This document shows positions 1 to 9,857 of a DNA stretch of 61,208 bases, in pieces. The notes below the pieces were generated by a model. That model made no database searches. It was not told the origin of the DNA and saw only the letters and a program-made list of their open reading frames with translations. Source of the stretch: a virus; the IMG/VR virus record IMGVR_UViG_3300010330_000002, positions 1-61,208 of that record; one strand, 5' to 3'. A program made the position numbers and the translations under genes. How positions within the stretch are numbered: the stretch's first letter is position 1; every line of letters begins with the position of its first letter.

Positions 1-123
1 ATTGTTGATCAGGTAGTCTTAAATCAACCTAAAACAATGGACGATTATGTCCGAGACTTGGTTGATACCACTGTCATTACTTTAGGGCAGACCAGTTTGA
101 CTGGATTGCCAGGCATAGCTTTA
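1..123. repeat. Left copy of the 123-bp end repeat
   Basis: Bases 1-123 are identical to 61086-61208. The giant virion gene reads in frame from the right end into the left end, so the repeat marks a circular or circularly permuted genome opened inside a gene. A real physical end in the middle of a gene is unlikely. An assembly overlap from a circular graph is the simplest reading, giving a unique length of 61085 bp. Confidence 0.9.
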
Positions 124-3100
124 CAAACACGGTTACAAAAGCAAGAGAAAGTAAGTCCAGATAAATTAATTGACGAAGCTCTTAAATCAGCGGAGCAACA
201 GCCTACTCCAGAGGCTGCTGGCGATACGGCACTGGCTGTATTGCCTCTAGTAATAACTTCGCTAAGCAAGTCTAAGATAGACGCTAACGACTATGCAGGT
301 TGGGCTAAACAAGCTGCTCTGGCCTATGAGAAAATAGCTAAAGCTATCCCTGATGAAGATACATTAGTCAAACAGACCCTTAGCGACACTGTCAAAGCTT
401 TTAAGCTTATAGCAAGTGGCAGAAAGCTAAAGGATGAGGAATTGCCTATTTTGTCCCATGCTAGTGCTGAGGTTGCAGAATGGCCCGATGATATACCAGG
501 CAAACAAGCCCTGCTAAAAGCTATTGATACAGCAATCAAGACTAATGAATTTCCTAAACCTGCTACTGCTGTTCCTGAGTCTAACTTACTTACTCTTGGG
601 TTTAAGGCTTCTGAGCAAAAGAAGCTTAGTGCCGAAGACAAGGAGAAGATTCTAAAGAACAAGATTAGCAGAAAAGATGTGGTTCTCAAAAGGGACGGTA
701 CAGTAGTTTATAAAAAGGAAAAAGCTGTTGGTGAGGAGTTAATCCCCAAAGAAACAACGCCTGCTCCCACTAAGGAAAAGAAGAAAGCGCTGCCTATAGA
801 AGAGGGAATGAAAAAGACTGTAGATGTCTATAAGAATTTGGGATACAGCGCTAAAGACATTTCATCTCTAGCTCCTGAAGAACTAGCTAGAATAAAGAAA
901 GAAAAGATTCCTCGGAAACAGGTAGATATTAAAGAAGGCAAAATTGTACCTAAATCAGTAGAGAAAGTTTCTGCTAAGGAAGTAAAACCTACAAAAGAGC
1001 TAATTCCTAAAGAGGAAAAGCCTCAACAGGCAATTGATATTACCAAATTATCTCAGACGCCTAAGTCTAAAATCGGTGATTTAGTAACCATTGATGAAAA
1101 TGCAAAAGAACTCGTATCTGTAAAAGGCAATAAAGTAACTGTTCATCCTGATTTCTTTAAGAAGAGGAAAGTAACTCGTGCAAAGCTTCTACAAGAAGCT
1201 ATTCAACAAAAACCAGAACAAGCTCCGCCTCAGAAACAAAAAGTACCTCCTCCTAAATTTACAGATACGCAAAAGCGGTCGCTTAAAAAACTGGGGTACA
1301 GCGATAAGCAAATAAAAAGAATGAAAGCGGAAGCCGCTAAGGAAATCTTGTCTAAGAAGATCAAAGCCGATTTTGTTAGTGTAAAACAAGATGGAACTAT
1401 AAAAGTATTTAAAGAGAGTAACGAAGTAGAAGCGGCTCTGAAAAAGAAAGCCAAGGTTCTCAAGAAGAAGCCTAAAGCCGTATCCTTGCCTGAATTTCCA
1501 AAGATGAAAAAAGGGAAAGAGTCCCCTGAATTAGCAGCTAAAGTGTATAAAATAAACTACGATGGCCAATGGCCCGAAGGCTCTATGATGGGCAAACTTA
1601 GTGGTGCATACTCCTTTACTTTGACTGGAAAGACTCATCCTGTTTTTGAGAAAAAGGGCGGGGCAACTACTATAGTTGTGCCTAAAGGAGAACTCCACAA
1701 ACTGCCTGAAATCATCAAACAAAAAGTTAAGGAATACGAAGCAGAGACGGGGCTGTCTGCTCCTGAGCTTATTCCAGGACATCCTGTTAAATCAGAGGCC
1801 AAGAATTTAGAACAAGCTCCCTCTAAAAAGATGAGGTTGTTTAAAGTAAATATGAAAGCCCTTAAACGAGTGAAAGCTTCTCCCACTATTGAGGATAAAA
1901 TAAGTGCTGCTTATTTTAGATTTCAACCTACATGGGAAAAGTTTACAGGGAAAGGGCGGTATTTAATGCCCAATCTTGGCAGGACCAAGCTCGTACAAAA
2001 AGAAGCCAAGGCCAGAGGCGTTCAAGATAAAGACTTGTTTAGGCTTGACTATTTGCTAAGCGCCAAAGAATGGTTAGCTGGAACCAATTTCAAAGAACAG
2101 ATTAAAAAAGGACTAATTACCGAAAAAGAAGCTCAAGCCAGAATTAGGTTTTTCGATAAGTTCGGTGAAAACGTTTTCAGATTTAAGTCCGAGCTAACGT
2201 CTGGTCTAACGGATATGTTTCGTAAATGGGCGGAAGGAGAGCCTTATCGGTTAGACCCTGACGAACCTGATTCTCCTCATATTAACAACATAATTAAAGA
2301 AGCACAGGGAACTCCCAAAGAGAAAATTGCTCCTCGTTATACTCTAAAGGAGTTGCTACATCCACCAAAAGACAAGGCAGAAGATATATCCAACCATCTG
2401 GCATATAGCTTAGCCTACACCATAATGGATCGCTACATCAGGTTGGCTAAGAGCATAGGAGAGTCTGCATTAGAAACTTTGTTGGATAACATGCTAACGT
2501 ATGGCCTGGTCCATTACGAAATGGCCCTTGAAGACGAAGATTCCTTTTTCTTCAACGAAATGGCCCCTACTGAACTGTCCGACGAACAAATTCAGCAGCT
2601 TCTAAAAAATACCACCTTTGACAAAATTGCGGACTACTTGGAGAATTTCCACTTCTTCTATCTAAAGAATAACATGGGGCTTCATAAGCTGGACACCATT
2701 CTAGGACTGTCCGCAGGGTTAATGAAATATACAATGGACCTAATAAGGTCTGAAGAATATTTTGAATCCAATGATGCGGGACGGCTAGTAAGGAATGAAG
2801 TAAAGAATGTAGTTTTTCCTGCTATTCAGCGAATTATCCAGGCTGCCGATAGGCTAATGGTAGTAAGTCGAGACATTAAACATATTGTCGGCATCAAAGG
2901 CATTATGAAAAAGCTGGAGCGCATGATAATAGCATATCAGAATAAGGAGATAGACAACCCTGACAAGTATATCCGCACGTTAGAGCCTTATTGGAGAAAA
3001 GTAATCCTTCCTTACCTGAGCCGTAACGAAAGAGCCTTAGCTGAAAAAATAGGCAGTGAAGAATTTTATGCTTCTAAGAAAGAAGGTCTGGCAGAAAAGA

Positions 3101-6100
3101 TGCTGGACAATCTGGTCAGTCGAATAGATGCGCACGGCGCCAGTGCTAACGGATTTAAAAAGCTGATTACTCAGCCCAATGCAAATGCCTACCAAGGGTT
3201 ATTATATCTAGCCAAACACGCTCAATCGGCCCATGTGCGCTATATGGCTAGCATGTTGAGCGATCTAGGGTACGCTGCAAGGGCGCTACCTGATGTAGAG
3301 ATGAGAATAGCACGCACGCCACGCTCATCTAGGGCGATATTTAACCCCAGGGGGCCTAAAGTCGGGGCTATTTCTATCAGACCAGGACTATCTTCTTCTG
3401 AGATGGAAGCATGTTTCTTGCACGAAGTAGTCCATGCCCTTACTTATTATAGACTGTCTATTAATAAAGAAGCGAATAGGCAAATCAAAGACTTGATGAA
3501 GGAAGTCAGAAAGCACCTGTCCAGCGCTGAAAAGAAAGTAGCAGACCTTCTACTTGAAACTGTAAGATCAAAGACTGAAGTTGATTGGAAAGAAATAAAT
3601 AGAATTGTCACTGGAGACGAATCTTTCAGGAAACACTTTGATGAATTTGGGGAACATTGGTATGGATTACTTTATGCTTTTTCGGACCCTCATGAGTTTA
3701 CGGCATATGCTATGTCTGACCCCTCTGCATACTTATTCCTTAACAGTATCGAAATTGAAACAGAACCTAAAAAATCTCTGTGGGACAAAGTAGTTAATTT
3801 TGTAGCTGATTTATTAGGAATAGGCAAAGAGAAAGCTGCTCTGTGGACAGAGTCTGTCAAAGGTGTATTGAATATTATTAAACAAAGTCATCTGAGGGAA
3901 GTCGCAGAGCTTAAATCTATACGAGGTGAACCCCGATTCTCCGATTATCTGAAAAAACAAATAATGGGGGAAGCGCCTGCTGAAGAAGCTCTAAAAGATT
4001 TCCAAGTCAAACAATTTGATGGCGAACTTGCTCAGTTTGCTCCTTCTTTGAATGACTATGATTATGAGCACCTAAAAGGTTTTGCTAAACAAATCTTAAA
4101 GCAGTCGCCGAAGGCTGCTCCCAAGCTTGCAGATATAGGAAAAGTTCGTAAGGCAGTGGGGCTACCGTTGTGGACTTCTCTTATACATCCAGAATTTGCT
4201 CCTTTATTCAAACACGTAGTTAAAGCTATGGAAGAGAAGAACTTTTCCCTCCATAATATTTTGGAATCGGGAGATATATACTTCTCCCAACTCAATAATG
4301 AGGAGAAGGAAGCAGTCAATGCCGCTGTTAAAATAAGTGACGCTCTTAATATCAAGTTCAGTAAAAAAGAACTTGCTGAATTTCCTACTACTGTCAAAAA
4401 GCTTAAACAACTTTTTAATCAGCTTTTCTTGTACAGAAATGCTCCTGCCGCTATACGGCAACAGCTTTTGGAACAATCTGAATTTGATTTGCCCAAAGAG
4501 TATTCGCAACCAGAATATATTAAGCGGTTTAAGTATTTTTTTGATTATGCTTTGCCCAGCCTTAAAGTTAAAAAGATTTTCGGTACTGCTGCCGACGGGT
4601 ATTACAATTACCGAGAGGTAACTAACAAGACAGCGGAGCATATTTCTGACAAGCTTTTAACTCTTATCATTGATACTGTCATAAAAGACCCTATGGCAGC
4701 TAATACGGTATTTACCCTAATAAAGCATCCTAAACTAAAAGAGCAGTTGTCCAAAGAAAGTATGGCTATCTATAGGCCGTTAATAGAAGAAATAGAAAAT
4801 CATTCTTTGTTCAAAAAATATGAAAAGATTAGGGAGTTGATAGATAAGCTAGATTTTTACAGCCCTCGATACAGGGATCAGGACGCTGCTGAAATGATAG
4901 TAGCTTTCGATAAAGAAGCGTTTAAAGCCTCTTTTTCAAAACATATCGCTCAAACTGGAAGCAGAGCCAAAGCTTTGGAGAAGGTCTATAATGATCTCTC
5001 CCAGCAAAACAAAGTATATCTGAGAGAGCATGTCAGGCGCATAGACCCTGATATGCACAAAAAGATAGATAGAGCCAAAAAAGTATTTGGTAAAGAAAAC
5101 GTAGTGCTGTTGCTCCCTAATTACAAATTGGCAGAAAGCGTTTATGGGGATATTACCGAAGGCAATGTAGGTTCTTTCCTGGAAACTTTGGCTAATAAGA
5201 CTAAAACTGCTCAAGCCAACCCCGAAACTTTGAGCAATATTCTTAATGAGATTTCTAATATCATTGAAGAAGAACTTTTAGCTAGAAGTAGGGCGGGGCA
5301 AAAGTTCTTACATAGAAATCCTTATTTGATTTTAGGTTATCATTTGGACAAAACTACTGAAGAAACGTTTAACTATGTCAACAACGCTGCTAACTATATG
5401 GCTCGTATTGATGCTTTGGTTAATGGGCTGCCTCTGCTAAACAGGATTGACCCTAAACAACAGCCAAAATTGAGGGACTATGCCCATAAGTGGTTTTTCG
5501 ATCAGCTTAAACCACAAACTCAATTCGATAAGGTAGTCGGTAAAACCAAGGCGTATATGTTTTTGTGGTATTTGAGCGGGATGCTTCGTCCTGCGGCAGT
5601 ACAAACTACTCAGATGTTTGTCAGTACCATACCTTTGGCCAAAACTATTTACAAGATACCGATGAGCAAATCTATCAATCTATTTATGAAGGCTTACAAA
5701 GATGTAATCCTCAGCGGTAGTATAGAAGATAATGACAATCTGACTGAAGACGAAAAGAAGTTTTTGAATGTTACTTATGCCAAAGGTGTAACTACCGCCC
5801 AGTTTATCAATCAAATAAGAGACGAGGTAGCGGGGAGTGGTGGCTGGGCCGTTAAGGCAGCAACATGGCTGTCTACTCCGTTTGCATATATGGAACAAAC
5901 CAACCGTCTGGCTACCGCTTTAGGGGTATATAGGTTCTTTAAAGAAGGCAACAAAGGCATTAAACCTGACGATCCTACGTTGATTAACGAAGCTACTGAC
6001 CTAATTAATATGTCCCATTTTCTAATGGGAAAGCTAAACCTACCTTCTATTGCTACAGGTGGCACTGTGCCTCAAGGTTTGGCCCGACTAGCAGTGACAT

Positions 6101-6966
6101 TTAGGTCGTTTACCATGAACCTTATGGAATTATATAACTATACTTTGCGTCATATGCCTGCTAGTAAAAAGTTATGGGACCTGAATAAAGAAGGGCTAGA
6201 GTTTGTAGCATATAGCCTCCTAGCATTTACAATGTTTGGAGGGCTCCTTTCTATACCTTTCCTTGATGATTTGCTCAAATTACTTGAGCGACAGACAGGC
6301 AAGCCATTGAGACGCCAGTTCTTTAAAAAGATAGGCGATATTAATAGCCCGTTGGCTTATAGCCTGGAGCGAGGGCTGCCCTCATTGATAGGAGTAGATT
6401 TAAGTGGTTCTCTAAAGATAGAGATACCGACTTCTCCTTCTGATGCGCTGAACGCAATATTTGGCGTATATGGCGGCCTGGCCAAAAACGCTACGGACTC
6501 TCTTGTCGCATATCAAGGATTTGATAAGATCAACGCTGTTTATAGAATTTTGCCCCAGTTCATAGGCAATCCTCTAAAAGCATACGAAACATATAAAGGA
6601 TTGAAAAACCAATACAATAAACCTATATATGACGAAAACGGAAAACCTATTAAAGCTACTCCGTTAGAGGCTTTATTAATTGCCACAGGGTTTCGTCCTA
6701 CCAGGTTTGGGAAGACGTATTCTTATAAAAGCGCAGCAAGAAACATAGCTGCTCATTTTAGAGAAAGGCGAAATAAAATTTATAATATGTTTAGGTCGGC
6801 AGAGACACCTGCGCAACGTAAAAAAGTATTAGAAGAAATAATGAAATACAACAAGGAAGCATCTAAGTACATCACTGTTCCTAGAATAACTCTCAGGGCT
6901 CTTACTGCCGCTATTACCCCCAAGAGGGAGAAACTAGCTGAAGAACTAAGAATGAGAGGCCTCTAA
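1..6966 (+). CDS. Giant virion protein, C-terminal 2321 residues (gene continues from 60381)
   Basis: This is the larger part of a 2556-residue protein that starts at 60381 and crosses the window join. Numbering below is for the joined protein. Three related lysine-rich modules of about 45 residues begin near 434, 515 and 666. An HEVVH zinc-protease motif lies at 1376-1380, with a likely third ligand Glu1467 in a DPHEF context. Near the C terminus are a hydrophobic stretch (around 2305) and helical segments with NRLA-like motifs, as in large polyvalent phage proteins. It is the last gene of the late operon, after the internal and tail proteins, so an ejected internal virion protein is likely. 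Its TAA stop overlaps the TAG stop of the convergent polymerase gene by a few bases. The zincin call rests on motif only. No RNA polymerase or lysozyme motif was recognised. Confidence 0.8.
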   Translation: MVDQVVLNQPKTMDDYVRDLVDTTVITLGQTSLTGLPGIALQTRLQKQEKVSPDKLIDEALKSAEQQPTPEAAGDTALAVLPLVITSLSKSKIDANDYAGWAKQAALAYEKIAKAIPDEDTLVKQTLSDTVKAFKLIASGRKLKDEELPILSHASAEVAEWPDDIPGKQALLKAIDTAIKTNEFPKPATAVPESNLLTLGFKASEQKKLSAEDKEKILKNKISRKDVVLKRDGTVVYKKEKAVGEELIPKETTPAPTKEKKKALPIEEGMKKTVDVYKNLGYSAKDISSLAPEELARIKKEKIPRKQVDIKEGKIVPKSVEKVSAKEVKPTKELIPKEEKPQQAIDITKLSQTPKSKIGDLVTIDENAKELVSVKGNKVTVHPDFFKKRKVTRAKLLQEAIQQKPEQAPPQKQKVPPPKFTDTQKRSLKKLGYSDKQIKRMKAEAAKEILSKKIKADFVSVKQDGTIKVFKESNEVEAALKKKAKVLKKKPKAVSLPEFPKMKKGKESPELAAKVYKINYDGQWPEGSMMGKLSGAYSFTLTGKTHPVFEKKGGATTIVVPKGELHKLPEIIKQKVKEYEAETGLSAPELIPGHPVKSEAKNLEQAPSKKMRLFKVNMKALKRVKASPTIEDKISAAYFRFQPTWEKFTGKGRYLMPNLGRTKLVQKEAKARGVQDKDLFRLDYLLSAKEWLAGTNFKEQIKKGLITEKEAQARIRFFDKFGENVFRFKSELTSGLTDMFRKWAEGEPYRLDPDEPDSPHINNIIKEAQGTPKEKIAPRYTLKELLHPPKDKAEDISNHLAYSLAYTIMDRYIRLAKSIGESALETLLDNMLTYGLVHYEMALEDEDSFFFNEMAPTELSDEQIQQLLKNTTFDKIADYLENFHFFYLKNNMGLHKLDTILGLSAGLMKYTMDLIRSEEYFESNDAGRLVRNEVKNVVFPAIQRIIQAADRLMVVSRDIKHIVGIKGIMKKLERMIIAYQNKEIDNPDKYIRTLEPYWRKVILPYLSRNERALAEKIGSEEFYASKKEGLAEKMLDNLVSRIDAHGASANGFKKLITQPNANAYQGLLYLAKHAQSAHVRYMASMLSDLGYAARALPDVEMRIARTPRSSRAIFNPRGPKVGAISIRPGLSSSEMEACFLHEVVHALTYYRLSINKEANRQIKDLMKEVRKHLSSAEKKVADLLLETVRSKTEVDWKEINRIVTGDESFRKHFDEFGEHWYGLLYAFSDPHEFTAYAMSDPSAYLFLNSIEIETEPKKSLWDKVVNFVADLLGIGKEKAALWTESVKGVLNIIKQSHLREVAELKSIRGEPRFSDYLKKQIMGEAPAEEALKDFQVKQFDGELAQFAPSLNDYDYEHLKGFAKQILKQSPKAAPKLADIGKVRKAVGLPLWTSLIHPEFAPLFKHVVKAMEEKNFSLHNILESGDIYFSQLNNEEKEAVNAAVKISDALNIKFSKKELAEFPTTVKKLKQLFNQLFLYRNAPAAIRQQLLEQSEFDLPKEYSQPEYIKRFKYFFDYALPSLKVKKIFGTAADGYYNYREVTNKTAEHISDKLLTLIIDTVIKDPMAANTVFTLIKHPKLKEQLSKESMAIYRPLIEEIENHSLFKKYEKIRELIDKLDFYSPRYRDQDAAEMIVAFDKEAFKASFSKHIAQTGSRAKALEKVYNDLSQQNKVYLREHVRRIDPDMHKKIDRAKKVFGKENVVLLLPNYKLAESVYGDITEGNVGSFLETLANKTKTAQANPETLSNILNEISNIIEEELLARSRAGQKFLHRNPYLILGYHLDKTTEETFNYVNNAANYMARIDALVNGLPLLNRIDPKQQPKLRDYAHKWFFDQLKPQTQFDKVVGKTKAYMFLWYLSGMLRPAAVQTTQMFVSTIPLAKTIYKIPMSKSINLFMKAYKDVILSGSIEDNDNLTEDEKKFLNVTYAKGVTTAQFINQIRDEVAGSGGWAVKAATWLSTPFAYMEQTNRLATALGVYRFFKEGNKGIKPDDPTLINEATDLINMSHFLMGKLNLPSIATGGTVPQGLARLAVTFRSFTMNLMELYNYTLRHMPASKKLWDLNKEGLEFVAYSLLAFTMFGGLLSIPFLDDLLKLLERQTGKPLRRQFFKKIGDINSPLAYSLERGLPSLIGVDLSGSLKIEIPTSPSDALNAIFGVYGGLAKNATDSLVAYQGFDKINAVYRILPQFIGNPLKAYETYKGLKNQYNKPIYDENGKPIKATPLEALLIATGFRPTRFGKTYSYKSAARNIAAHFRERRNKIYNMFRSAETPAQRKKVLEEIMKYNKEASKYITVPRITLRALTAAITPKREKLAEELRMRGL
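2166..2179. promoter_or_regulatory. Dispersed palindrome TGAAAACGTTTTCA (in giant gene)
   Basis: Exact 14-bp palindrome inside the coding region of the giant virion gene, where it reads as part of ENVF. It is one of 13 exact copies in the genome and fits the LacI/GalR-type operator pattern with a central CG. Confidence 0.8.
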
Positions 6967-9320
6967 AACGCTAAAGTAGTTCCAACCTTTCCATCAGTTT
7001 CAATGGGGTATCCTACAGTGATACCCCAATTCTTTTTTATATATTCTTTGGTCCTGTTCTCGAAACAATCCTTTAAGATTTCTTGGCATTTCTCTACCAC
7101 GTCTTCTCTAGCTCGGTAATAATAGGCGTCGTGGATGAATAGATTAGTCAATTTGACTTTGGTTCTAAGTCTAGGCTGGCTCATTATTTCTTTGTAGAAC
7201 AGGCTTACCCCCAAACAAGCCAACTCCGAACTAAAGTTTTGGACTGGAGTATTGATAGCCTGCCTTTCTGCTTTGCTTCTCCAATAAATATCTTTGTCAT
7301 TGATCTTGGGCAAATGGCGTATCCTGCCCAATACACATCTAACGTGTCCTAATCTTGATGCTATTGCTACCATCTTTTTATGGTAAATAGGCAGGCGCCA
7401 GTACCCGTTGGGTACAGAGAAAAATTTCTCTCTATAAAGGGTAGCTTCTTTTTCAGTTAGAACTATGTCATAGTTTTTAAACGCATAATCTACTAAGGTT
7501 TTGGCTTGCATACCATAAAGCAATCCAAACACTACTGGTTTTGCTTTTTGCCTTTGTTCTTTAGTTACCTTGTCATAGGAAACTCCTGCTAATATGGATG
7601 CGGTGTAAGTATGAATATCTAATCCCTTATTCAAGGCCCCCAGAATGTTCTCGTCTCCTGCCAACCATCCTGCTATTCTTACTTCGCTCTGGGAAAGGTC
7701 TTGCGTGGCTATTACATACCCGTCTTCGGTAGTTATCAGTTCTAAGATATATTTAGCCAGGTCTCCATGAGTAGGGAATTGTTGTAGAGGCGGGTCAAGA
7801 ATAACCGTCCTTCCCGTAACAGTACCTGTAAGAAATATTTTAGGATAGATATAGCCATCTGGCTTTAGGTTTTTCCTAAGCAGAGGAATGTAAGTGCTTA
7901 GAATCTTTTTTATTCTATTATACCTAATAAGATCAGCAACCCAGGGATTGTCTTTAAACCGTTTCAGATGATGTTTGTCTGTAGAGGGTTGTTGAGTTTT
8001 CTCTGTAAAAGAGATTGGTTTTAAGCCCAAACCTTCTTTGGTAAACATATATTTTGCTATGACGTTGGGTGTGAGCTTTTCGGCGTCTGGTGGCAGGAGC
8101 TTTTCCTCTAGTTTGGATAGCTCGTCGTACAAGACATCCTCATTTTCATCGAGCTTTTTAAGATTTATAGGCCATCCTGTTTGTGAGATATTGGCAAACG
8201 CATTTTCTACAGGAATCATATAATAGTAATAATACCGTAGCAGTTTCTTATCTCGGCTAATCCGTGGAGCTAATTCTTTATAGACTTGGAGAGTAGCTTT
8301 TGCATCAATGGCAACGTATTTGAGTAACTTGGCTTTGCTTATTTCTGATAGGTTGCTACGGTTGTGCCCGACTATATCTTTTATGTTATACATATCAGTG
8401 TAGACATTGGCCAGATGCTCCAAATTATATGCTTCCATGTTTTCATCTACTACATGAGCCATAGTCATTACATCGTAAATCGGGCCTTTTACTTCACACT
8501 TCAAATTCTTTTTGCATATCCATTCATCAAATGGGCGGTTATGTACTACTTTAATTATCTTGGGGTCAGAAAGAATTTGCTTGATCTTGGGTTTAAGTTT
8601 ATTGTCTTTGATTCTAGCGGAATAAATCTTGTCTTTTCCTGCTACTGAAATGGCCAAGACTTCGCCGTTAGTATGAACTACGTCTAGGTTTTCTGTCTCC
8701 AGATCAAAGGCTACTACTTTGGAAGTTGGAGGGTCGATAGAGGAATATTCTATCTCTATCTCTGGAGTTTTACCGTGTTTTAGATATTCCACTGCTTCTT
8801 TGATGTCTGAGTAGAAAAGTTTTTCTGCCTCTCCCATTTTTGATACAGGGATATTAGGATAGCCAGCATGGGCCTGTCTTAGAATATATGAGGGATGGTA
8901 CGTTGCTATGTAAGTATACGGCCCTACGTTGTGTATTTCTCCTCGGAACTTGCCAATCTTTTTTCTGTTTAAGTGTTGAAGCAGGGACCATTCTCCCAGC
9001 AAAACAATAAGATCAGGTTTGAGTATTTCGAGGGCCTGCATTACATATTCTTTGCAATGTTTTACTGCCGATTCGATGTCTGCTCTAGAATCATTAGGCA
9101 GTTTGGGGCATCGCATCGAATTTAAAATAGAGTAATCCTTTCTACTTAGCCCAAAAAGTGAAAACGTTTTCATTAGCAATTGCCCACTTGGGCCGATGAA
9201 AGGCTTACCAGATTCTAATTCTTCCCTGCCAGGACATTCCCCTATTACAACAAGTTTAGGAGAATTCCTCTCGTACTTAACCTTCGGTCTTCCTTTGAAT
9301 GGACAGTCTTTACAGCTCAT
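6963..9320 (-). CDS. Uracil-DNA glycosylase / 3'-5' exonuclease / DNA polymerase A fusion
   Basis: A 785-residue replicative polymerase in three parts. Residues 1-170 match a family-4 uracil-DNA glycosylase: GECPG at 27-31, YHPS at 141-144, and Cys3, Cys6, Cys71 and Cys89 placed as in the 4Fe-4S cluster enzymes. Residues about 200-350 are a proofreading exonuclease with a full acidic set (Asp206, Glu208, Asp265, Asp339). Residues about 360-785 are a family A polymerase: motif A with Asp541, motif B (RQ..K...FG..YG) at 590-603, motif C at 730-732. Motif C reads HDA where most Pol I enzymes have HDE. The ATG overlaps the stop of the upstream gene (ATGA). It is last in the leftward replication operon. 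A glycosylase domain on a phage Pol A is, from memory, known in SPO1-like phages. Whether this one excises, or only senses, uracil cannot be told. Confidence 0.93.
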   Translation of the reverse strand: MSCKDCPFKGRPKVKYERNSPKLVVIGECPGREELESGKPFIGPSGQLLMKTFSLFGLSRKDYSILNSMRCPKLPNDSRADIESAVKHCKEYVMQALEILKPDLIVLLGEWSLLQHLNRKKIGKFRGEIHNVGPYTYIATYHPSYILRQAHAGYPNIPVSKMGEAEKLFYSDIKEAVEYLKHGKTPEIEIEYSSIDPPTSKVVAFDLETENLDVVHTNGEVLAISVAGKDKIYSARIKDNKLKPKIKQILSDPKIIKVVHNRPFDEWICKKNLKCEVKGPIYDVMTMAHVVDENMEAYNLEHLANVYTDMYNIKDIVGHNRSNLSEISKAKLLKYVAIDAKATLQVYKELAPRISRDKKLLRYYYYYMIPVENAFANISQTGWPINLKKLDENEDVLYDELSKLEEKLLPPDAEKLTPNVIAKYMFTKEGLGLKPISFTEKTQQPSTDKHHLKRFKDNPWVADLIRYNRIKKILSTYIPLLRKNLKPDGYIYPKIFLTGTVTGRTVILDPPLQQFPTHGDLAKYILELITTEDGYVIATQDLSQSEVRIAGWLAGDENILGALNKGLDIHTYTASILAGVSYDKVTKEQRQKAKPVVFGLLYGMQAKTLVDYAFKNYDIVLTEKEATLYREKFFSVPNGYWRLPIYHKKMVAIASRLGHVRCVLGRIRHLPKINDKDIYWRSKAERQAINTPVQNFSSELACLGVSLFYKEIMSQPRLRTKVKLTNLFIHDAYYYRAREDVVEKCQEILKDCFENRTKEYIKKNWGITVGYPIETDGKVGTTLAF
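9159..9172. promoter_or_regulatory. Dispersed palindrome TGAAAACGTTTTCA (in polymerase)
   Basis: Exact copy inside the glycosylase domain, encoding KTFS at residues 51-54, between the conserved GQLL and GL.R positions. The site is accommodated in a conserved fold without disrupting the frame. Confidence 0.8.
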
Positions 9321-9556
9321 TGTTTGTCCAAATATGTTTGCATGTTATGCATTAGACGACTTAACAAACCTAACAAAGTAACTACTCTATCGTCCCCTGC
9401 GAAAAACGTAGCTACCAAGACTTCTTTGTCTTCGGGGTTATCATATTCATACGCTACACAGAAATTGCGTAACTTTCCATCTTCCAACAATTGTAATATT
9501 TCTGATAACGTAGCGTGCGCTTGCCCGTGCTCAACTATTTTGATTATTTCAGCCAT
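9317..9556 (-). CDS. Small hypothetical protein (79 aa)
   Basis: Not recognised. Acidic, probably mixed alpha/beta, with one Cys and no membrane segment. ATG at 9556 follows a GGAGAG ribosome site that lies inside the end of the preceding gene, and its TGA overlaps the polymerase start, so the two are translationally coupled. That position suggests a replication accessory role, but nothing in the sequence shows one. Confidence 0.7.
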   Translation of the reverse strand: MAEIIKIVEHGQAHATLSEILQLLEDGKLRNFCVAYEYDNPEDKEVLVATFFAGDDRVVTLLGLLSRLMHNMQTYLDKQ

Positions 9557-9857
9557 CGTTCTCTCCTTCCAAAATACTTAGCAAGTCTTTAATCCTTAAT
9601 ACAGCGTAATCATTCTCATATCTTTTACCTTTGATATGCACGACTAATAAAGGGAGCTTATCTTTTGGAGTGTACTTTTCTGCCTGGGCAAACCAGGATT
9701 CTATAACTGATTTAACTCTGGATTTACACTCAATAGCAAATTTATCTGCTAAGACATCGACTCCACCTAATGTACCTAGATTCAATCCTTTGAATAATTC
9801 AGCTATCCTTTTTTGGTGTTCCTTCCCTCTTTGCCTGTTTCTTTTTGGATTTGCCAA
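9549..9857 (-). CDS. Holliday-junction-resolvase-like PD-(D/E)XK protein (102 aa)
   Basis: Begins with a very basic stretch (NPKRNRQRGKEHQKR), then a short nuclease-like core: Asp in GGVDVLAD followed by FAIECKSR, which matches the D...ExK pattern of archaeal-type resolvases and related small nucleases. I chose the TTG at 9857 because AAGGAGG lies six bases before it and the frame upstream has no better start. It overlaps the end of the Cas4-like gene. Likely role is cutting branched recombination intermediates. The family call is from motif spacing only. Confidence 0.7.
   Translation of the reverse strand: MANPKRNRQRGKEHQKRIAELFKGLNLGTLGGVDVLADKFAIECKSRVKSVIESWFAQAEKYTPKDKLPLLVVHIKGKRYENDYAVLRIKDLLSILEGENDG

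Noticed and set aside
4204-4641. A 145-codon minus-strand frame inside the giant gene
   Set aside because: It lies wholly inside a long gene with clear coding character and has no ribosome site; treated as a shadow, like the other antisense frames there.
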